A stretch of 64,000 nucleotides of DNA. It comes from Cycas panzhihuaensis. Its lineage: Eukaryota; Cycadophyta. The notes beneath the pieces were generated by a model that ran no database searches, had not been told where the DNA came from, and was given only the letters and a program-made list of their open reading frames with translations. This document shows, one piece after another, positions 11,401 to 24,385 of the stretch. The translations under genes and the position numbers were made by a program. Location of the stretch: contig CM041465.1 of the NCBI GenBank assembly GCA_023213395.1, forward strand, positions 98,091,741-98,155,740, in the 5' to 3' direction. Every line of letters begins with the position of its first letter. Position 1 is the first letter of the stretch.

Positions 11401-12801
11401 AAGCGTATTCTTAAAGTAATATTTATTTGTTTCATGAATATATATATGACCACATCATTCTCCTCTATGATTGAAATTGTACCTCTAAACATGTCCATTT
11501 TTTCAATCAATAAACTCACCTAACATTGGTAACTTGCCCATTAATCATGCTTAACAAACTTTCTCATATCTCATGTCCCTCATATCACTGACTTCATCAT
11601 TGCATCATTGCCTTATGCATCTCTCATATCGCCAAATAGTCACATATAAAGAGTATCTGAAACACTTACTTCACCATCAAATTAAAGCCTTATACATATC
11701 ACATATATCTCATAAAGAACATGTATGCCATATGTTGCTATAAGACATATCACACTTCACTTAATTATTCTAATACTTAAAACATAACTTATGTCATATA
11801 TATCACCATACACCAAACTCAAGCATATTTTATTATTAAACAAGCTCTATTTTGTAATGCATCACATATCAATCTATATGTCATATCTTCTCAAATTTAG
11901 TACCTCCTTCATACTTATCAAATGAGTAACAAAAATCATCTCAAATTTATAATTATATAATTCTGTCAATAAGATAATAGAAATCTTATCCTTAATTTTA
12001 GAACCTCCTTTTGCCTCCAAGTCCTTTTTAGGACTCAAATATATAAATTGTAGTAACTTTCTTTAAAATGATTTATAATAGCCTTCTTGAAGAAATAGTT
12101 GGTCTATGGTTAAGGACTAGGTAAGAGAATAATGTAATAAAGATTAGGGGTGTTTATAGCTTGTTATCCCTTAATTTTGATATAAAAATATATATTGGGC
12201 TTCAATAGCAATGGTTTTATGACCAAAGTATGAATGACCAAGAAAAGTACAATATGAAACTTTTAAATTAAAAAAAATTATTTTGAAAAAAATATAGCTC
12301 AAAAATACATAAAATATAGATTAAAATAGAGGCATTTGAAATATAATTCCAGCAGTTTGATCAAAAGTTACGCCCCTTTTAAGAATTTCATTGTTAGGGT
12401 TTCTAGGGACTGTAATAATACCTATTGATAAAATGCTAATAACATTCTACTCTAAACTATGATCAACCTCAAACCACTTCCATTGGAAAGTAAATTTAAA
12501 AACACATATAATCAAAAAATAATTGAGGTCATTTGGATACCTGTAGCAAAAGTTATGGCTCTTTAAAGTTGAGGTAGAAGATCTATCCTAAAAATACAAT
12601 GATGGAAAAGGTAGGCCAAAATTAATTCTACTATAATTTTCGTATTTTCACTCTAAAATCTATAGTGTGACAAATCAAAATTTACAGGACGAGTTATTTT
12701 GTCTCAAAATTTCCATTACTTTTTAGAAATTTTAACATTTATTCTCTTGAATATGCTTTCAAACCCTTGATGACACCTCTCAGATCATCATTATGATACC
12801 A
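11401..12801 (-). other. 5' leader region of copia A
   Basis: Noncoding, very AT-rich, between the PBS at about 12792 and the gag remnant. The length resembles the 1.8-1.9 kb leaders of copia-1 and copia-2. I see no further structure. Confidence 0.5.
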
Positions 12802-13076
12802 TGCTGAAAAACAAACTTGTAGAAAAATAATATTGGCAAAATAGAACAAACCATCTTATGATTGAATGGTACCCTTAAGATACCTCAAATTGTATTAACA
12901 CCAATAAAATATCTTTACAATAGATACTTCATATGATACACTATATGTGCATTTATAATATGTGATATTATAGTGTATGGAACTTATCATGTATGTGGGA
13001 CATAATAAAAATATAATTACACATAAATGTACATTACCAATATTTCTCAGGAACCATGGACTAAGTTATTCCAGCA
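12802..13076 (-). repeat. 5' LTR of copia A
   Basis: 275 bp partner of 6050-6324. The outer end reads TGCTGGAATAAC on minus (one change from TGTTGG), and the TSD CTTAA follows at 13077-13081. Confidence 0.9.
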
Positions 13077-13081
13077 CTTAA

Positions 13082-16000
13082 AATATAAAGTAAAATAACA
13101 TTGTGATTTTTTAAAGTGTTCCTACATATTTATACTTACTAAATTTTGTAGCCAACATCACAACTAAAATTGACTTCATTTGATATTTTATCTCGTCATA
13201 AGTTGTTCATCCTTAAGATACTTCACCCTTATAATATAATATTTTTCCATAAAAATAATGATAGTAACTCTTTAAAACGCTTATATCATGTGTTTTACAT
13301 GACTACCAATTGGATCCATGATATTCTTCCCATTTTCAAAATGCTTCATGTATAATGTATGGGAGAAGTAACATTCTCCTTCAATCCAATACCTACTAAT
13401 ACATTTGTTGAGAAAATAAGGTCCCAACCCTTAACTGCCACTAGGATCTAAACTATTCTTGTAACTAGTTATAAGAATCAAAAATAAAATATAACATACA
13501 AGTTCTTAAACCAAAGATAATATAATAAAATGAACAAGAAAGCTAAGCATCACATATATGCCCGATATAACATGGTAAAACCCTAGTAGTGTGCTAGGGA
13601 AGCATCCACATAAGAAAAGTATCGATCTTTGTTGTTATGGAATGGAGAAAATATATATAATCCTATAGTAGAGTTCTCACAGAAACAACAACCAACTACC
13701 TAACTCCTCACAGTATATTGAATACTATCAACATAATGAAAAATTTCCTAAATCAGGCTACATGAGAGGGTCATCCAAGGCACAAATCTTGACCATAGAA
13801 TCTAGGGTATTTTGAGCAAACTACCCTGATTCTCTTTACAATTTAATATACCTTCTAGTGCTAAATTTTTGGGTTGGGAGATATCACCCCCGAACCCCCT
13901 CTTTGTAGGGGGTGTTCCACACCCCTCGCACCCCCTTAGCCAAGGGGGGATCCCGCCCCCTTGGAACCCCCCGAAAAAGGTTGGGGGGGGAACCGTGCTT
14001 CCAATATATCAAAATTTTAGCCTCCAACCATTGTTGTCATATTACCTAACAAAGATATCATAGGTTCTTTGTCCACCTTTATATTATCTCTTGATAGTAA
14101 CCCATATGTATCATTTTCTTATTTATAATGATGTTATTTCCTAGATACCTTTGGTATATGATTTTGAGTATGGAAGATCGTAGGACCTATAGGTTATGAA
14201 TTCAACTTGAGGTCTTATGTCATGCTTCCACATTACATCCATGGGGAGTTAAAGAAGGGAAATAAGGAGTGGAGGTTGGTTTAAACAAGGGCTAAAGAAC
14301 ATAAAGTATGATTTAAAGTTTTATAGATATAAATCATTTAGATGGAGATAGTTAGAGTAGGAGATATCAAGGACCTAATTTGACCCAACACAAACCTTGA
14401 GCATCTTTACTGCTCTTAGCTAGAACTCACCTAAGTTAATTAACTAATGTAAGCACTAATTATCCCAACTTGAATTATGATAACTTACTTAGAGTATTAC
14501 ATGTACAATGGAATATTCATGCTTAATAGATGCAGTAAGTCCAAGTGGACATAAATGTTTCATAGTTTAATTCCATAGTTACTTATAACAATAATTTCAG
14601 TAAGTATATAAAACAAACTAATATGATTCAAACATTAGCAATGTTTTAAGAGAAAAAAAATAGATTTCTTAAATAAATTCATCACACAACCTTTTGAATT
14701 CCCTAAAGGGAAGACACCATTGAGTTAGAGCATATGATATAAATGTTAGAGTATTAGTCTGTCTTAACACTTAACCCAAATTTCTTCGTAAGACTCCTCT
14801 AGATTTTGTTATATTTATAGAAGCTATAATGATATTTAATCATCCACACAACTACTACAAGTTTCATTAAGATCTCAACACAATTCTTTAATAGATATGA
14901 ATAGTTTGTTTTCACACCCCCATGTGTTAGACTAGTTTGCAATATTATACTACATATAGTATCTTATTAAATTAGTCTCTTTAAACTATCTCACTATAAT
15001 CTCCTACATGTTTCATTCCATGCAATCAATGAGAGGAAGGGGACATTACTTAAACCAAAATTTATGTCCCAAAAATTAAGGGAGTAGGGACTCACTCAAC
15101 CCAATTTCCTTTCATATAAAGAGGGGACTTTGTTAACTCTCGAAGGAGGGGACTCACTCAACCTTCTCATACCAAAATTAATTCTCAGTTGTTTTGGCTT
15201 GTCTTTTATTTCTTTTCTCACCTATTATTGTTGCAACTTAATTTGTCTTCTTGGTCATTCAATATCACTCTTATTTTGCATTCATTTTAAGGTTGATAAC
15301 AGTTCCATTTATCCCTCTTTTTTACTTTCTCTTTTGGTTCTTTAGTTTAGCTCCTTCATTTAAGTTGATCTTATTGCATCTTGTTAGACACTTTTGTTAT
15401 TTTAGATTATGAGATCTTTAATTCATGCTTATCGCATGAAGTTTACTTTAGTTATTTATAGACTCTTACTTATTTGCTTTGGTTTCTCCTTTGCAATTCA
15501 CTTCTCTTGCTTAGGTTGATGCCAAGAACTTACTTCTTGGATTTGGCTTGCAGTACTAGTTTACAATTCTTGTTGCCCCCCTAATTGGCATACAATTGAC
15601 TTATCTCTCCTTTTCATAAATAAATTAGCATTTTGAGAATCAAATTATCCTTACACCACATATTTGAGGTACCTCTACACTGAGTGTTTTATTTACACAA
15701 GTTGATCTAATACTTATTTCATTTCTTTCACATTCTTCTTTCGTTTAGTTATTAGATCTACTTTTTGCTTCTTTTTACTTATTGTTTTCATTGGCATAAC
15801 TAGTTTCTCTTGGTCTTAGCAAGCTTTTGTTCATTTTTTCTAGAATTCTTTTACATCATGTTATAAAGGGGTTTAATCTAATATTCCTTTTATATAATCA
15901 TTTTTTGTTATGTGTTCTCTTGTGGCCATAACATTAGAGCATTTAGTTCTAAAAAAATTCCTTATAAAATAAAAAAATGCAAAGACAAAATGACAAAAAT

Positions 16001-16414
16001 ACTACATTTTCTTATCATCTCATATTTATATATTAAATTTTAAAAGGAACATTTCTCTTTCTTTGTTTTATAGAGGGATCCAAGTGTAAGTTCACTAGGA
16101 AGCCCAATAGGATCTTCCAGTTTCATTTACTCATATACTTATTTAGGTTATTTGATTGAGTTTTCTTATTTCTTTTTTCTACATTATTCAGTGTGTTTAG
16201 GTTTTAGAATAGACTATTTGTTATACTCATGAAAATAAAGTGCATGCTATTATATCAATGAGTTTTCTCTTTACTTTCCCCTTCTATAAGTTTTTAGTTT
16301 CCATTAAATCAAAGGGAGGGCTAGTTCATCTAGATTTAATAAATTAATAACTAGTTTTGTGCCTGGGAGGAAGTAATACTTTTGCCATATTTTGAGCATG
16401 CTAGTGATGGGTAG
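13082..16414. other. AT-rich stretch; last part probably Tat 3' noncoding spacer
   Basis: No gene is supported; frames at 13170-13355 and 15130-15345 are low-complexity. The last ~70 bp before 16414 (TTTTGCCATATTTTGAGC and a purine-rich GATGGGTAG) match the 3' spacer end of T5 read on minus, so this flank probably belongs to the element whose 3' LTR is T2. Confidence 0.45.
13869..14003. repeat. G+C-rich hairpin-forming island
   Basis: In otherwise strongly AT-rich DNA, about 135 bp consist of C5-6 and G5-8 runs. Three foldbacks are visible: CCCCC/GGGGG around TCTTTGTA (about 13889-13910), CCCCCTT/AAGGGGG around AGCC (about 13931-13949), and GGAACCCCCC pairing with GGGGGGGAACC (about 13961-13993). 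No coding or element assignment. Confidence 0.75.
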
Positions 16415-17480
16415 TGTTTTTCAACTACCGGGAATAGGTTCTTAGCAAGTTGACTCAGGTAAGTACAAGTATGTTTTTAGCCTTTACCTTTGTTACTTCT
16501 ATAGAAAGTTAAACAGAAGCATCATTTTACTGCATGGCTGACTGACACATTTTAGTGATCGTTTTGCATCCGTTGCTTGATCATATTACTTGATACTCTT
16601 TTAACCTATGGCGATAAGTGGGACATGTATCCCTATGGCACTCTACAACCCTCCTATGCACCTCCATGTTGTCCTAAGCACCACTCAGCCTGTGTGATCT
16701 GTTCACACCTCCTTTGCCACATTGCAACCTTTAGTACCTCGCTAAGTGTGATTGGAACATCCTTATTCTAATTATCGATTTCCTTGAAATCCTACCACTC
16801 TGGTACCCCATTTAGTTTAGGTCATCCTTTTTATATGACTCTCCCTAGCCACCTGGACAGAGGGTCGACCCCTCCTAGGCCAGGGGTACCCTCTTTTAGG
16901 GCTCCCAGGCACCTCTTTTTGCCCTATTTTTGTCTTTGTCATTGCACTGCAACAAATGTCGTGGTATCACGGTACCATGAAGTTTTCCATGGGGCGACTG
17001 TCACTTAATATTTTTCAAAATTTGTTGTAGTAAATTTTGATTTTTTTGTGAAATTTCCACATGGCTTCGACACCCCTCGAGTCCTACCCTAGCCCTAATC
17101 ATCCATTCGGCCTAGGGTTAGGTATAAAGCCCAAGAGAACTTTATTTTCTATCTCTTCTTCCACTAAATCTTCTCTCTTCTCCTTCTTTCATAGGTAGTT
17201 TTCTGTAGGAATGCCCTACAACACCTGAGTTCCTTGTGCTCCAGCCTAAGATCCACCCTCTCCAACTTGGATCCGCGGTAGCAGGCTTGCCAATAAGCTC
17301 CTTCAAGCAAGGATTCACTCTAAGTTTTAACTCAACGCCCTTTCAATAAGTTTCCAAAAGTTTGTTTCTAGGTTGCATCATTCTCCCAAGGATCCACCTG
17401 TAAGCACCTTAGATTTGTTATTTCCTGCCATTTTCAGAGGTAGACCTACCTCCAACATAGTCCAATAGGTATTATCTCAT
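16415..17480 (+). mobile_element. LTR T2: partial Tat-type LTR (5' part)
   Basis: Starts TGTTTTTCAACTACCGGGAA, the same terminus as T5 read on minus (TGTTTCCCAACTCC). CAGGTAAGTACAAGTATG follows at 16456-16473, the conserved 5' block of this LTR family. Near 16960-16995 are GGTATC, GGTACC and CCATGG relics of the U3 array, and then GGTATAAAGCCC, a good TATA box at 17120. Purine-rich GATGGGTAG just before the start suggests a 3' LTR. Homology fades after about 17480; the second half of the LTR is missing, presumably replaced by the gypsy sequence downstream. The end coordinate is approximate. Confidence 0.65.
17119..17129 (+). promoter_or_regulatory. Putative LTR promoter TATA box (T2)
   Basis: GGTATAAAGCC lies about 150 bp after the GGTACC relics. 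It is at the place where T1 and T7 read GGTACTTAAG and where T3, T5 and T6 have TATA-rich sequence on minus. Confidence 0.5.
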
Positions 17481-18280
17481 GTTTGCCCCATTCATTGCCT
17501 TTAAACTTTCTTATAAGAGGTTAGATCATTAGGAAAGATATTACCACCACCTTCTCACTAATACTAAGACCAACACCTTAACATCACCATTATTACCTTT
17601 GATCTAGAGTTAAATCAAGATTTTTCCCATAGTTACATTGACAAACTTGAGATATACTTTACTTTTCACCCCATGTCTCCTATTGATTAGTGTACTTTCA
17701 TCTTTATTCATCTTACAAATAAAGGGTATCATTAGTTCCACTAGTGTGTAAAAATCCTAATGCATTCACGTGGAATTCCTTTTGCATCTATTTCTTCAAT
17801 AAGCATAAGGACATTTATAAAAGCTTATTCTTCAATAAGCTCACTCAACATTAGAAAACATATGTACATACATTTTAAGCACTCTAGAACTTGTTTTCCC
17901 AAAACCTTAATCAAGATACTCTTATTGAGACATTCACAACTAGACTTAAGGAGTGTATTCATATGTTCCTTAAGACCCACCATCTTATCATATTTCATGA
18001 GGTGCTGGCTATGGTAAAATTAATTAAAGTAGAGTTCATTATTTGCTACTCTATGTTTTCTCACTATACTCTACCTTACTAGCAAAGATATACTTTAGAT
18101 AATTCTCATTGCTCAACACCGGTGTTAGACTTAGCATTAACACCTACTCTATAAGCATATTCTCTCAAAGTCTTAGTAGTAGAAACTACCCAACATTGAG
18201 AAGCTAGCTTATGTACCACATGCATAGAGAAATAAACATATGATCACCCTAAAAATTACAATGCCTAGTATTCTATTTTT

Positions 18281-20949
18281 ATGATTGAGCTAGATATTTT
18301 AACTGAGATTAATATGGATCTTGACCTTTTGTTATTTGAAGGGCACTCTCTTGACCCTCCCCAAGATCCTGATATAAACATCTCCTTATCCATCAGATCC
18401 AAGGACACTTGCCTAGACACTCTAAAGGTTAAAGGCCCCCTTCATAATTCTCCCCTATCAATCCTTAATTTTTAGGGCTTCCTTTAACTTCATTAATTTT
18501 TACATCACCTAAAAGTTAGGGTTACATACTATTCTTAAAATAGGGTGTAATATATTTCTTCCCAACTATTAAGTCCTTTATTATTAAGGTGATATTAAAG
18601 ACCTTCATATATAAATAAGAACATATACCCTACAATCACATTTTCATGTCCTCTCTATTGATAGTGCTAAAGGTATTTTAGAAATTTAATGGTTGTAGAC
18701 CTTTGGCACCTACAACCTCAATCATCATTAAAACTTCATCCTTGCTAAATATACACAGGGATAGAGCCATAAACTATATGACTTTTAACCACCTTTAAAT
18801 AAAATGGTCTCTGTTAACCAAATGCATAAACTCCTTCCTAACAATATGGGGTTTATAGCCTAACTTAATAATATCTAGGCTATCCCTACTTTACTTACCT
18901 TAATATTCAAAATCTCCTAAAATACCACTTTATTTTTAATATGCTTCCTCTAGCTCCTTCACCCCATTATGGTTTTTATCATACCATTGATATATAACAT
19001 CCACATAAGCTTATTAGTTTACACCCCTAACAAAGTATTTGTTTTTAGAAAAATTAAATACAATATATCACTAAGGAGCTTCTTTACCATAATATCATTC
19101 AGCCTAGTAAAATCCCCTATTCTACTTTTACAATCCTTGTTAGGAAAAATATTGGCTCCTTCTAACTTTGTGTCATTTATTATGAGCTTAATAAAATTGC
19201 AATAAAAAATAAGTTTCCCACCCCTTCCATAGATAACATATTGGATGAAATCCATGAGTTTATATTTTTTTTAAACTTAAGCTCTATTATAGTTATTATC
19301 AAATTCCTATCACTCCCTCAGGCTACCTAGAAACCACATTTTATACTCATCATGGTCACTTCAAATTTTAAGTCATGCCTTTCAACTTATGTAATGCATA
19401 TGTAACATTCTAAGCTTAATGAAACATGTCTTCTCTCCTTGACTTCATAAATTTGTCATTGATTTTTTCAATGACATCCTTATCTATAATAAGGATTAGG
19501 CCTAACATCTACATTAGTTAGAGCTTATCCTTCAATTCTTTTCCTAACAATAATTGTATACCAAGCTGTCTAAATTTGAATTTGGCCAATCCCAAATTCA
19601 ATACCTTGGCCATATTATGTCCTATGGAGGTGTCCAAGTTGACCCTACTAAAGTATCCATCATCACTGCATGCGTACACCCACTTCCTTTGCCTAACTTA
19701 GTTCCTTCCTTGGTCTCATTGGGTTTTACCATCATTTTATTACCTAATATACCTCTATTACTGCCTTTTTATTTGACCTTCTTTATAAAGACTCATTCCA
19801 ATAGTCTCCTAAAGCTATTACTATATTTAACCTCCTTAACACCCTTATGATCTCCACCTCAGGTCTTACCATTCTTAAATTTTCTCAACCATTCTAACTT
19901 AAATGTGGTAATTTTAGATTTGGCCTTGGGGATATCTTTATATAAAGTTTTCATCTTATGATGTTTAAAAGCCACAAGCTCAAACCCTATGAATTCAAAT
20001 TATTTGCTTACCAAAAAGAGATGAAGGCCATCCTTCATGCCCTATATAATGGTTACCGATATCTCTTAGGATCCTATTCTACCATATTAATAGACTACAA
20101 TAGCCTCAAACTCCTACTCGTGCAACCTATCCTCTCATAAGAATAAGCTAAAGGACTTGTCTAACTCTAAGTTTTTGATTTCACTATCACTTATAAATGG
20201 GGGACAATCTTACTATCAATGTCCTCTCTTAACTTTCCCAACTACCCAACCTTCAAACCATTTCCCATCCTTAACTTATATGGTTAGAAAATTTAGTAAG
20301 TACAAATATCACTCAACTCAACTATGACTAGTGGGCCTAGAAGGTCGACACCCACTCAGAGTGATCCTACCATAATAGCTTTCTTCTCTATAATAATCAT
20401 ATTTTTATTCATCCTAAATCATCCTTCAATTCTCACATTCTGACTAAGTACCACTTCACTTCCTTAGGTGGCTATTCCAGCTTCAATAAAACCTATTAGC
20501 GTATATATGATGATCTTTATTAGCTAGGTATAAAGTCACACATTCTTAAATTTGTTCAGAGTGTGATACTTGTCAAAACTATAAATATAAAACCATATCC
20601 CTATCTTTCCTTCTTCTTCAACAACTACATATTCCCCAAGGGAAATGGTAAGATATTACTATGGTTTTTATTATAGGTATCTCACTTTTGGCCAATTTCG
20701 ATTCCATCCTAGTTATTATCGATTATCTAACCAAATATACCCATTTCCTTCCTATTCACACTTCCTATATAGTCTCTTATGCCTAATTGATATCTACATT
20801 CAATACATCTTTTATCTTCATGGCTTTCCCTCATCCTTTATTTATAATAGAGATCCCAAGTTCATTAGCTCTTTTTGGTAAGAACTATTTTGTACTTTTG
20901 GTGCTTTAAAATGAGTTTTACCTACCATCCCTAAACCAATGGACAATCT
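18281..20949 (+). pseudogene. Chromovirus-like Ty3/gypsy pol, decayed and truncated
   Basis: Domains in order on plus, with frameshifts and stops. Possible protease edge: 18281-18475. RT about 19330-19680: GHFEFKVMPF-like, then FFNDILIY at 19464-19487 (family FFDDILIYS, first catalytic Asp changed to Asn), then LSKFEFGQ and YLGHIMS, then GVQVDPTKV. RNase H about 19950-20140: KEMKAILHALYN and YLLGS, then IDYNSLKLLL. Integrase 20395-20949: GGYSSFNKTY, CDTCQ, a core with RLSNQIYPF, then LHGFPSSFIYNRDPKFISSFW, and a YHP-TNGQS motif where the element stops. Gag and the chromodomain are not visible. Enzymes of this order copy and insert the element; this copy is dead. Protease assignment is weak, the rest firm. 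Confidence 0.85.
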
Positions 20950-20963
20950 AAAAAAAAAAAAAA
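20950..20963 (+). repeat. A14 homopolymer at the truncation point of integrase
   Basis: Fourteen A residues directly follow the GQS codons of integrase; homology to gypsy stops here. It may be a slippage product, or a junction. Confidence 0.8.
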
Positions 20964-22199
20964 CTATTCTTCTACATATGGGATTCACTTCAAGCTCAAA
21001 GGGTATAATAATAAGACTTAAGTAACAAATAAAGAATCTTTATTAGCAGATGGAAACGGATTATAAAAAGTAGGGATGCATAAGGGCACTAAAAGGATCA
21101 CTAAAGAGAACTGAAGATATATTGAAGTATGATCTCTTACGAAATAACAATACTTAACAACTCTTGCTTTATATTAAATTGGCCTTATATAGGCAAGAGA
21201 GGCCTCTTACATAGCATATCATTAGCTAGATAAATTACCTCTAATTCTATTGGTGGACATAAGTGACCTACATATAAAGATTAATGGTTAGCACTAACCA
21301 TCAAGGTCCTTTTTTACATATACTAGTAAAGTGGTTTTATTTATAATAGGTTATTATGTAAAAGGTCCCTTCCCTTGAGATGTTAAGTCCTCAAAGCTAA
21401 GGAGACATGGATACTACTTAACAAATTCATTTAATTACCTTATTACTTCCTCAAGTTCATAACTAACCCATTGCAAAAAGTACTTAAAAATGGTTATATT
21501 CCAAAAGTTACATGAGTGTGGATGAGTAAGGTGAGAGAACAAGCTAAAGATTTCCTTACAACGAGCCCGTAGGGTGAGAGGAACTTGAGTAAGAGAGGGC
21601 ATGGGTATACACCCCCCATAGGGTACTTATTCATCTTGTACATATGAATATGAGGCAAATATAACTTGTTTAGGTATTTATGACTAAAGGAAACATGGCA
21701 TGTATACAACATACTAGGTGAGGATCAAAAGAAAAGAAAAGAAAAGTGAAATGTTAACTACCAATGAAAAATAAAAAAGTTATGTAAACAGGTAGATGAA
21801 ATAGATATGCCATAATTAATAGATAGTGTTAAATGAAATGAAGTTAGAAAATGTTGAGATAAGATCAATCAATCTATGCTAATGTCCTTAAAGACCCAAA
21901 TAACAAACAAGAGCCCTCATAGTATGAGGGACCTAATCTAGTATGAGTGACCACAATTCTTATACAATTTACATGCCTAACCTATAGAATCTATAACCCC
22001 TAAGGCTACTAACTTATCCTAATCCCTTAACTCCTACTTAACCTAATTTGATAGACTTGATCTAATAGAAAAGGAAGGGACTACCTAGAGTGAGAGGCTT
22101 AGAGGAATCAAAACTATAAGATAGATCCACTCATGAATAAGTTAATAGGTACTTATTAATATCAGTGATGACTTTCACACAAATACAAAAGTGGCCTAA
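20964..22199. other. Unassigned; possible minus-strand LTR at 20970-21380
   Basis: On minus, 21200-21186 reads GCCTATATAAGGCC, a strong TATA context, followed by sequence resembling a short transcript start and ending near 20970. A purine-rich AAGGGAAGGGACC (minus, about 21370) could be a polypurine tract in front of it. No partner repeat or duplication was found. The stretch 21380-22199 shows no gene; part may belong to the flank of LTR T3. Confidence 0.35.
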
Positions 22200-22635
22200 T
22201 AGTGTTTGCATCTAATTCTAATGAGTCTCAATCTTTATGAGAGTGAAGGAAGATAGAGGTAGCCACTCTCAATAGGAGAGATGAAGTTTACTTAATTACT
22301 CATGCCCTACACATTAATATGCACTTCGATTGCATAAAAATAAGAATAAATAATAACTAATCAAAAATGAATTTATCCCCATAAATTCAAGGACTCATAA
22401 TAGGTGTGATGCTCTCCTTTGTTTGGCCTCTATAAAAAAGAAATAACACATGCCACCAAAACAAAATGTATAATGCAATGTAGGATACAAATAAAGAAAA
22501 AGTTCCTCTAATGCTCCTTTTGTTTTATACTTATTCTTCTCTTTTAAAATAAAAAATGAGTCATATGAGTAAGGGCAAAAGAGAAAATAAACAAGAATGC
22601 ACAATCAACTAGGCAAATTGTGATGAGCCTTCACC

Positions 22636-22980
22636 ACATGTTAGAGGGTTAATAGACTAGAAGGTTACATGTTAGAGGGTTAATATGTTAGGAGGTTAAG
22701 GTTAGAAAGATTTAATAATAGGGAAAATATATGATTGGTTAGCTTAGAAGGGGATAATATAATAATGGGATGATCCTCTTATAAATATGACACCCTTACC
22801 TCATGTAAGCTCATGTTGATCAATATAATTCTATTTGGGGTTCACTTAAGTGTCCTTTAGTTATCTTTTAGTACTCTTTACATCCATCATCTACTCCATA
22901 CACCTCCACCATTTTTGGGTTATCATACTCTTATTTTATATATTGTATAGGTAATAGGGGTAGCCCTATTACACAAGTCA
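22636..22980 (+). mobile_element. Possible solo LTR inside T3
   Basis: Begins with a duplicated ACATGTTAGAGGGTTAATA (two copies, 22637 and 22667) and has TATA-like CTTATAAATATGAC at about 22778, followed by an untranslated-looking pyrimidine-rich segment. No partner LTR or clear target duplication, so this rests on composition and layout only. Confidence 0.3.
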
Positions 22981-24333
22981 ATAATTCCTTACCATTTTTC
23001 TTTTTAAAACAAAACTATTAAGTAAAGGAAAGACATTTTTCTTTCTACTTTTGTTTTTATTTTAAAAGTAGAAAAAAAGCTATTTAAGTGGGGTTTAGTG
23101 AGGAGTACTTAGAAAACCATGCAAAATCCATAATTTTAGTATTTTCTTTTAGCAATTTTCCATACACCAAATTGCCAAATGGATTTACAATAAGGTTAGT
23201 TGATTATATAGATATAAAATTAAATTTCTAGAAAAAATTGATAGTTTTTTTGCTTGCTAGATCATATTATGATGAGAAACAATTTCAAATATAAAGTCAA
23301 ATATCATAAGAAGTACAAAAAGGAGGGCTTTACTCATCTTAGATTTATATTTTGTGATAAAAATCTAGCATCATATTGGTTGAAAAATAGGCGCTCCAAG
23401 TTGGTGAGAAAGAGGTTATGAAGGAAAGGAGAGAAAGGACTTTGGTCCACTTCAAACACTCTCAATTCTTACAAGAAATAATGAATTATTCCACCTAAAA
23501 AACTTGATAACATATACTAATTTTGGAATATAGAGGAAATATGACCATGAACCAAAAACTTGATATTTTAAGAAAAAACAATAAAGCTATTAAATAGATG
23601 ATCAGATGTGGGGAAGGGGGGCTAAAAAATGGTAGAAGGATCCCTTCTTTTAGAGGCTTATTGAGTGATACTTGGTTGTCTTTCCCTTTACAAAACATTT
23701 GACACTTGAACAAGAGTGAATCAACCAAAATAAAAACAAAATGACAAGTAATAAAGCAACTTTAAAGATGAAATAAGGGATGTAAAATTATGCTTCATAA
23801 ACCATGAAAAACTAAGCAAATCTTGGGATAAAATTCCAACAAAGTGATGGAGGGTTTACCTTACTTTGAGTGGTAAAGAGGATGCTAATGACAGTGTAAC
23901 TCTAACTAATAAACACTCTATCATTAATAACAAGCATATTCAAGCCCAAAGTAAAAGCCAAGATGAAGTTGTATGAGAGATTAGTAGTTTTAATAGGATT
24001 TTGGTAGTATAATGAAAATTCCATAATAAATTTCTTAACTACTATTCCAATGGAAAAAAGGGAAGATTATATAGTTAAGGGTAGAGGGATAGGCCTATGG
24101 TTTTATGCCCATTGGATGGTGGAAAACCATGGGCCCTAATCTATAGGAAATTGCCCATGGATTTTACCTAAAACAATGGGATCCACGGTGTTTTTAATGG
24201 GACATGGCCTATGGTTTTAATAAAACTAATGGGCCATCCCTAGATTTGTTAAAGCATTAAATAAGACCCACATTTGAGCACTATAGATACATGACAAAAC
24301 ACAGGTCTAAAAAGATTTTCTAGTGCAAAAATT

Positions 24334-24385
24334 GATACTATAAAGTTTGGCATAGTACCACAAAGAATCTTTGTAGTACCATGAA
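24334..24385 (-). repeat. GTAC-centred array in U3 of T3
   Basis: GATAC, GTACC and GTACC at 24334, 24355 and 24376. The period here is 21 rather than 20, consistent with single-base insertions in an old copy. Confidence 0.7.

Larger units (their letters stand above)
6050..13076 (-). mobile_element. Ty1/copia element A, internally decayed, containing copia B
   Basis: Two 275 bp LTRs in direct orientation (6050-6324 and 12802-13076) bound the element. It is flanked by a perfect 5 bp target duplication, CTTAA at 6045-6049 and 13077-13081. On minus the right LTR is the 5' LTR: it is followed by a PBS reading TGGTATCATA at 12801-12792. The left LTR is preceded by a purine-rich tract (minus of 6325-6337). 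Copia B (6439-10502) is inserted near the 3' end. Without B the element is only about 3 kb, so most of pol is missing; a gag remnant is recognisable. Confidence 0.9.
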
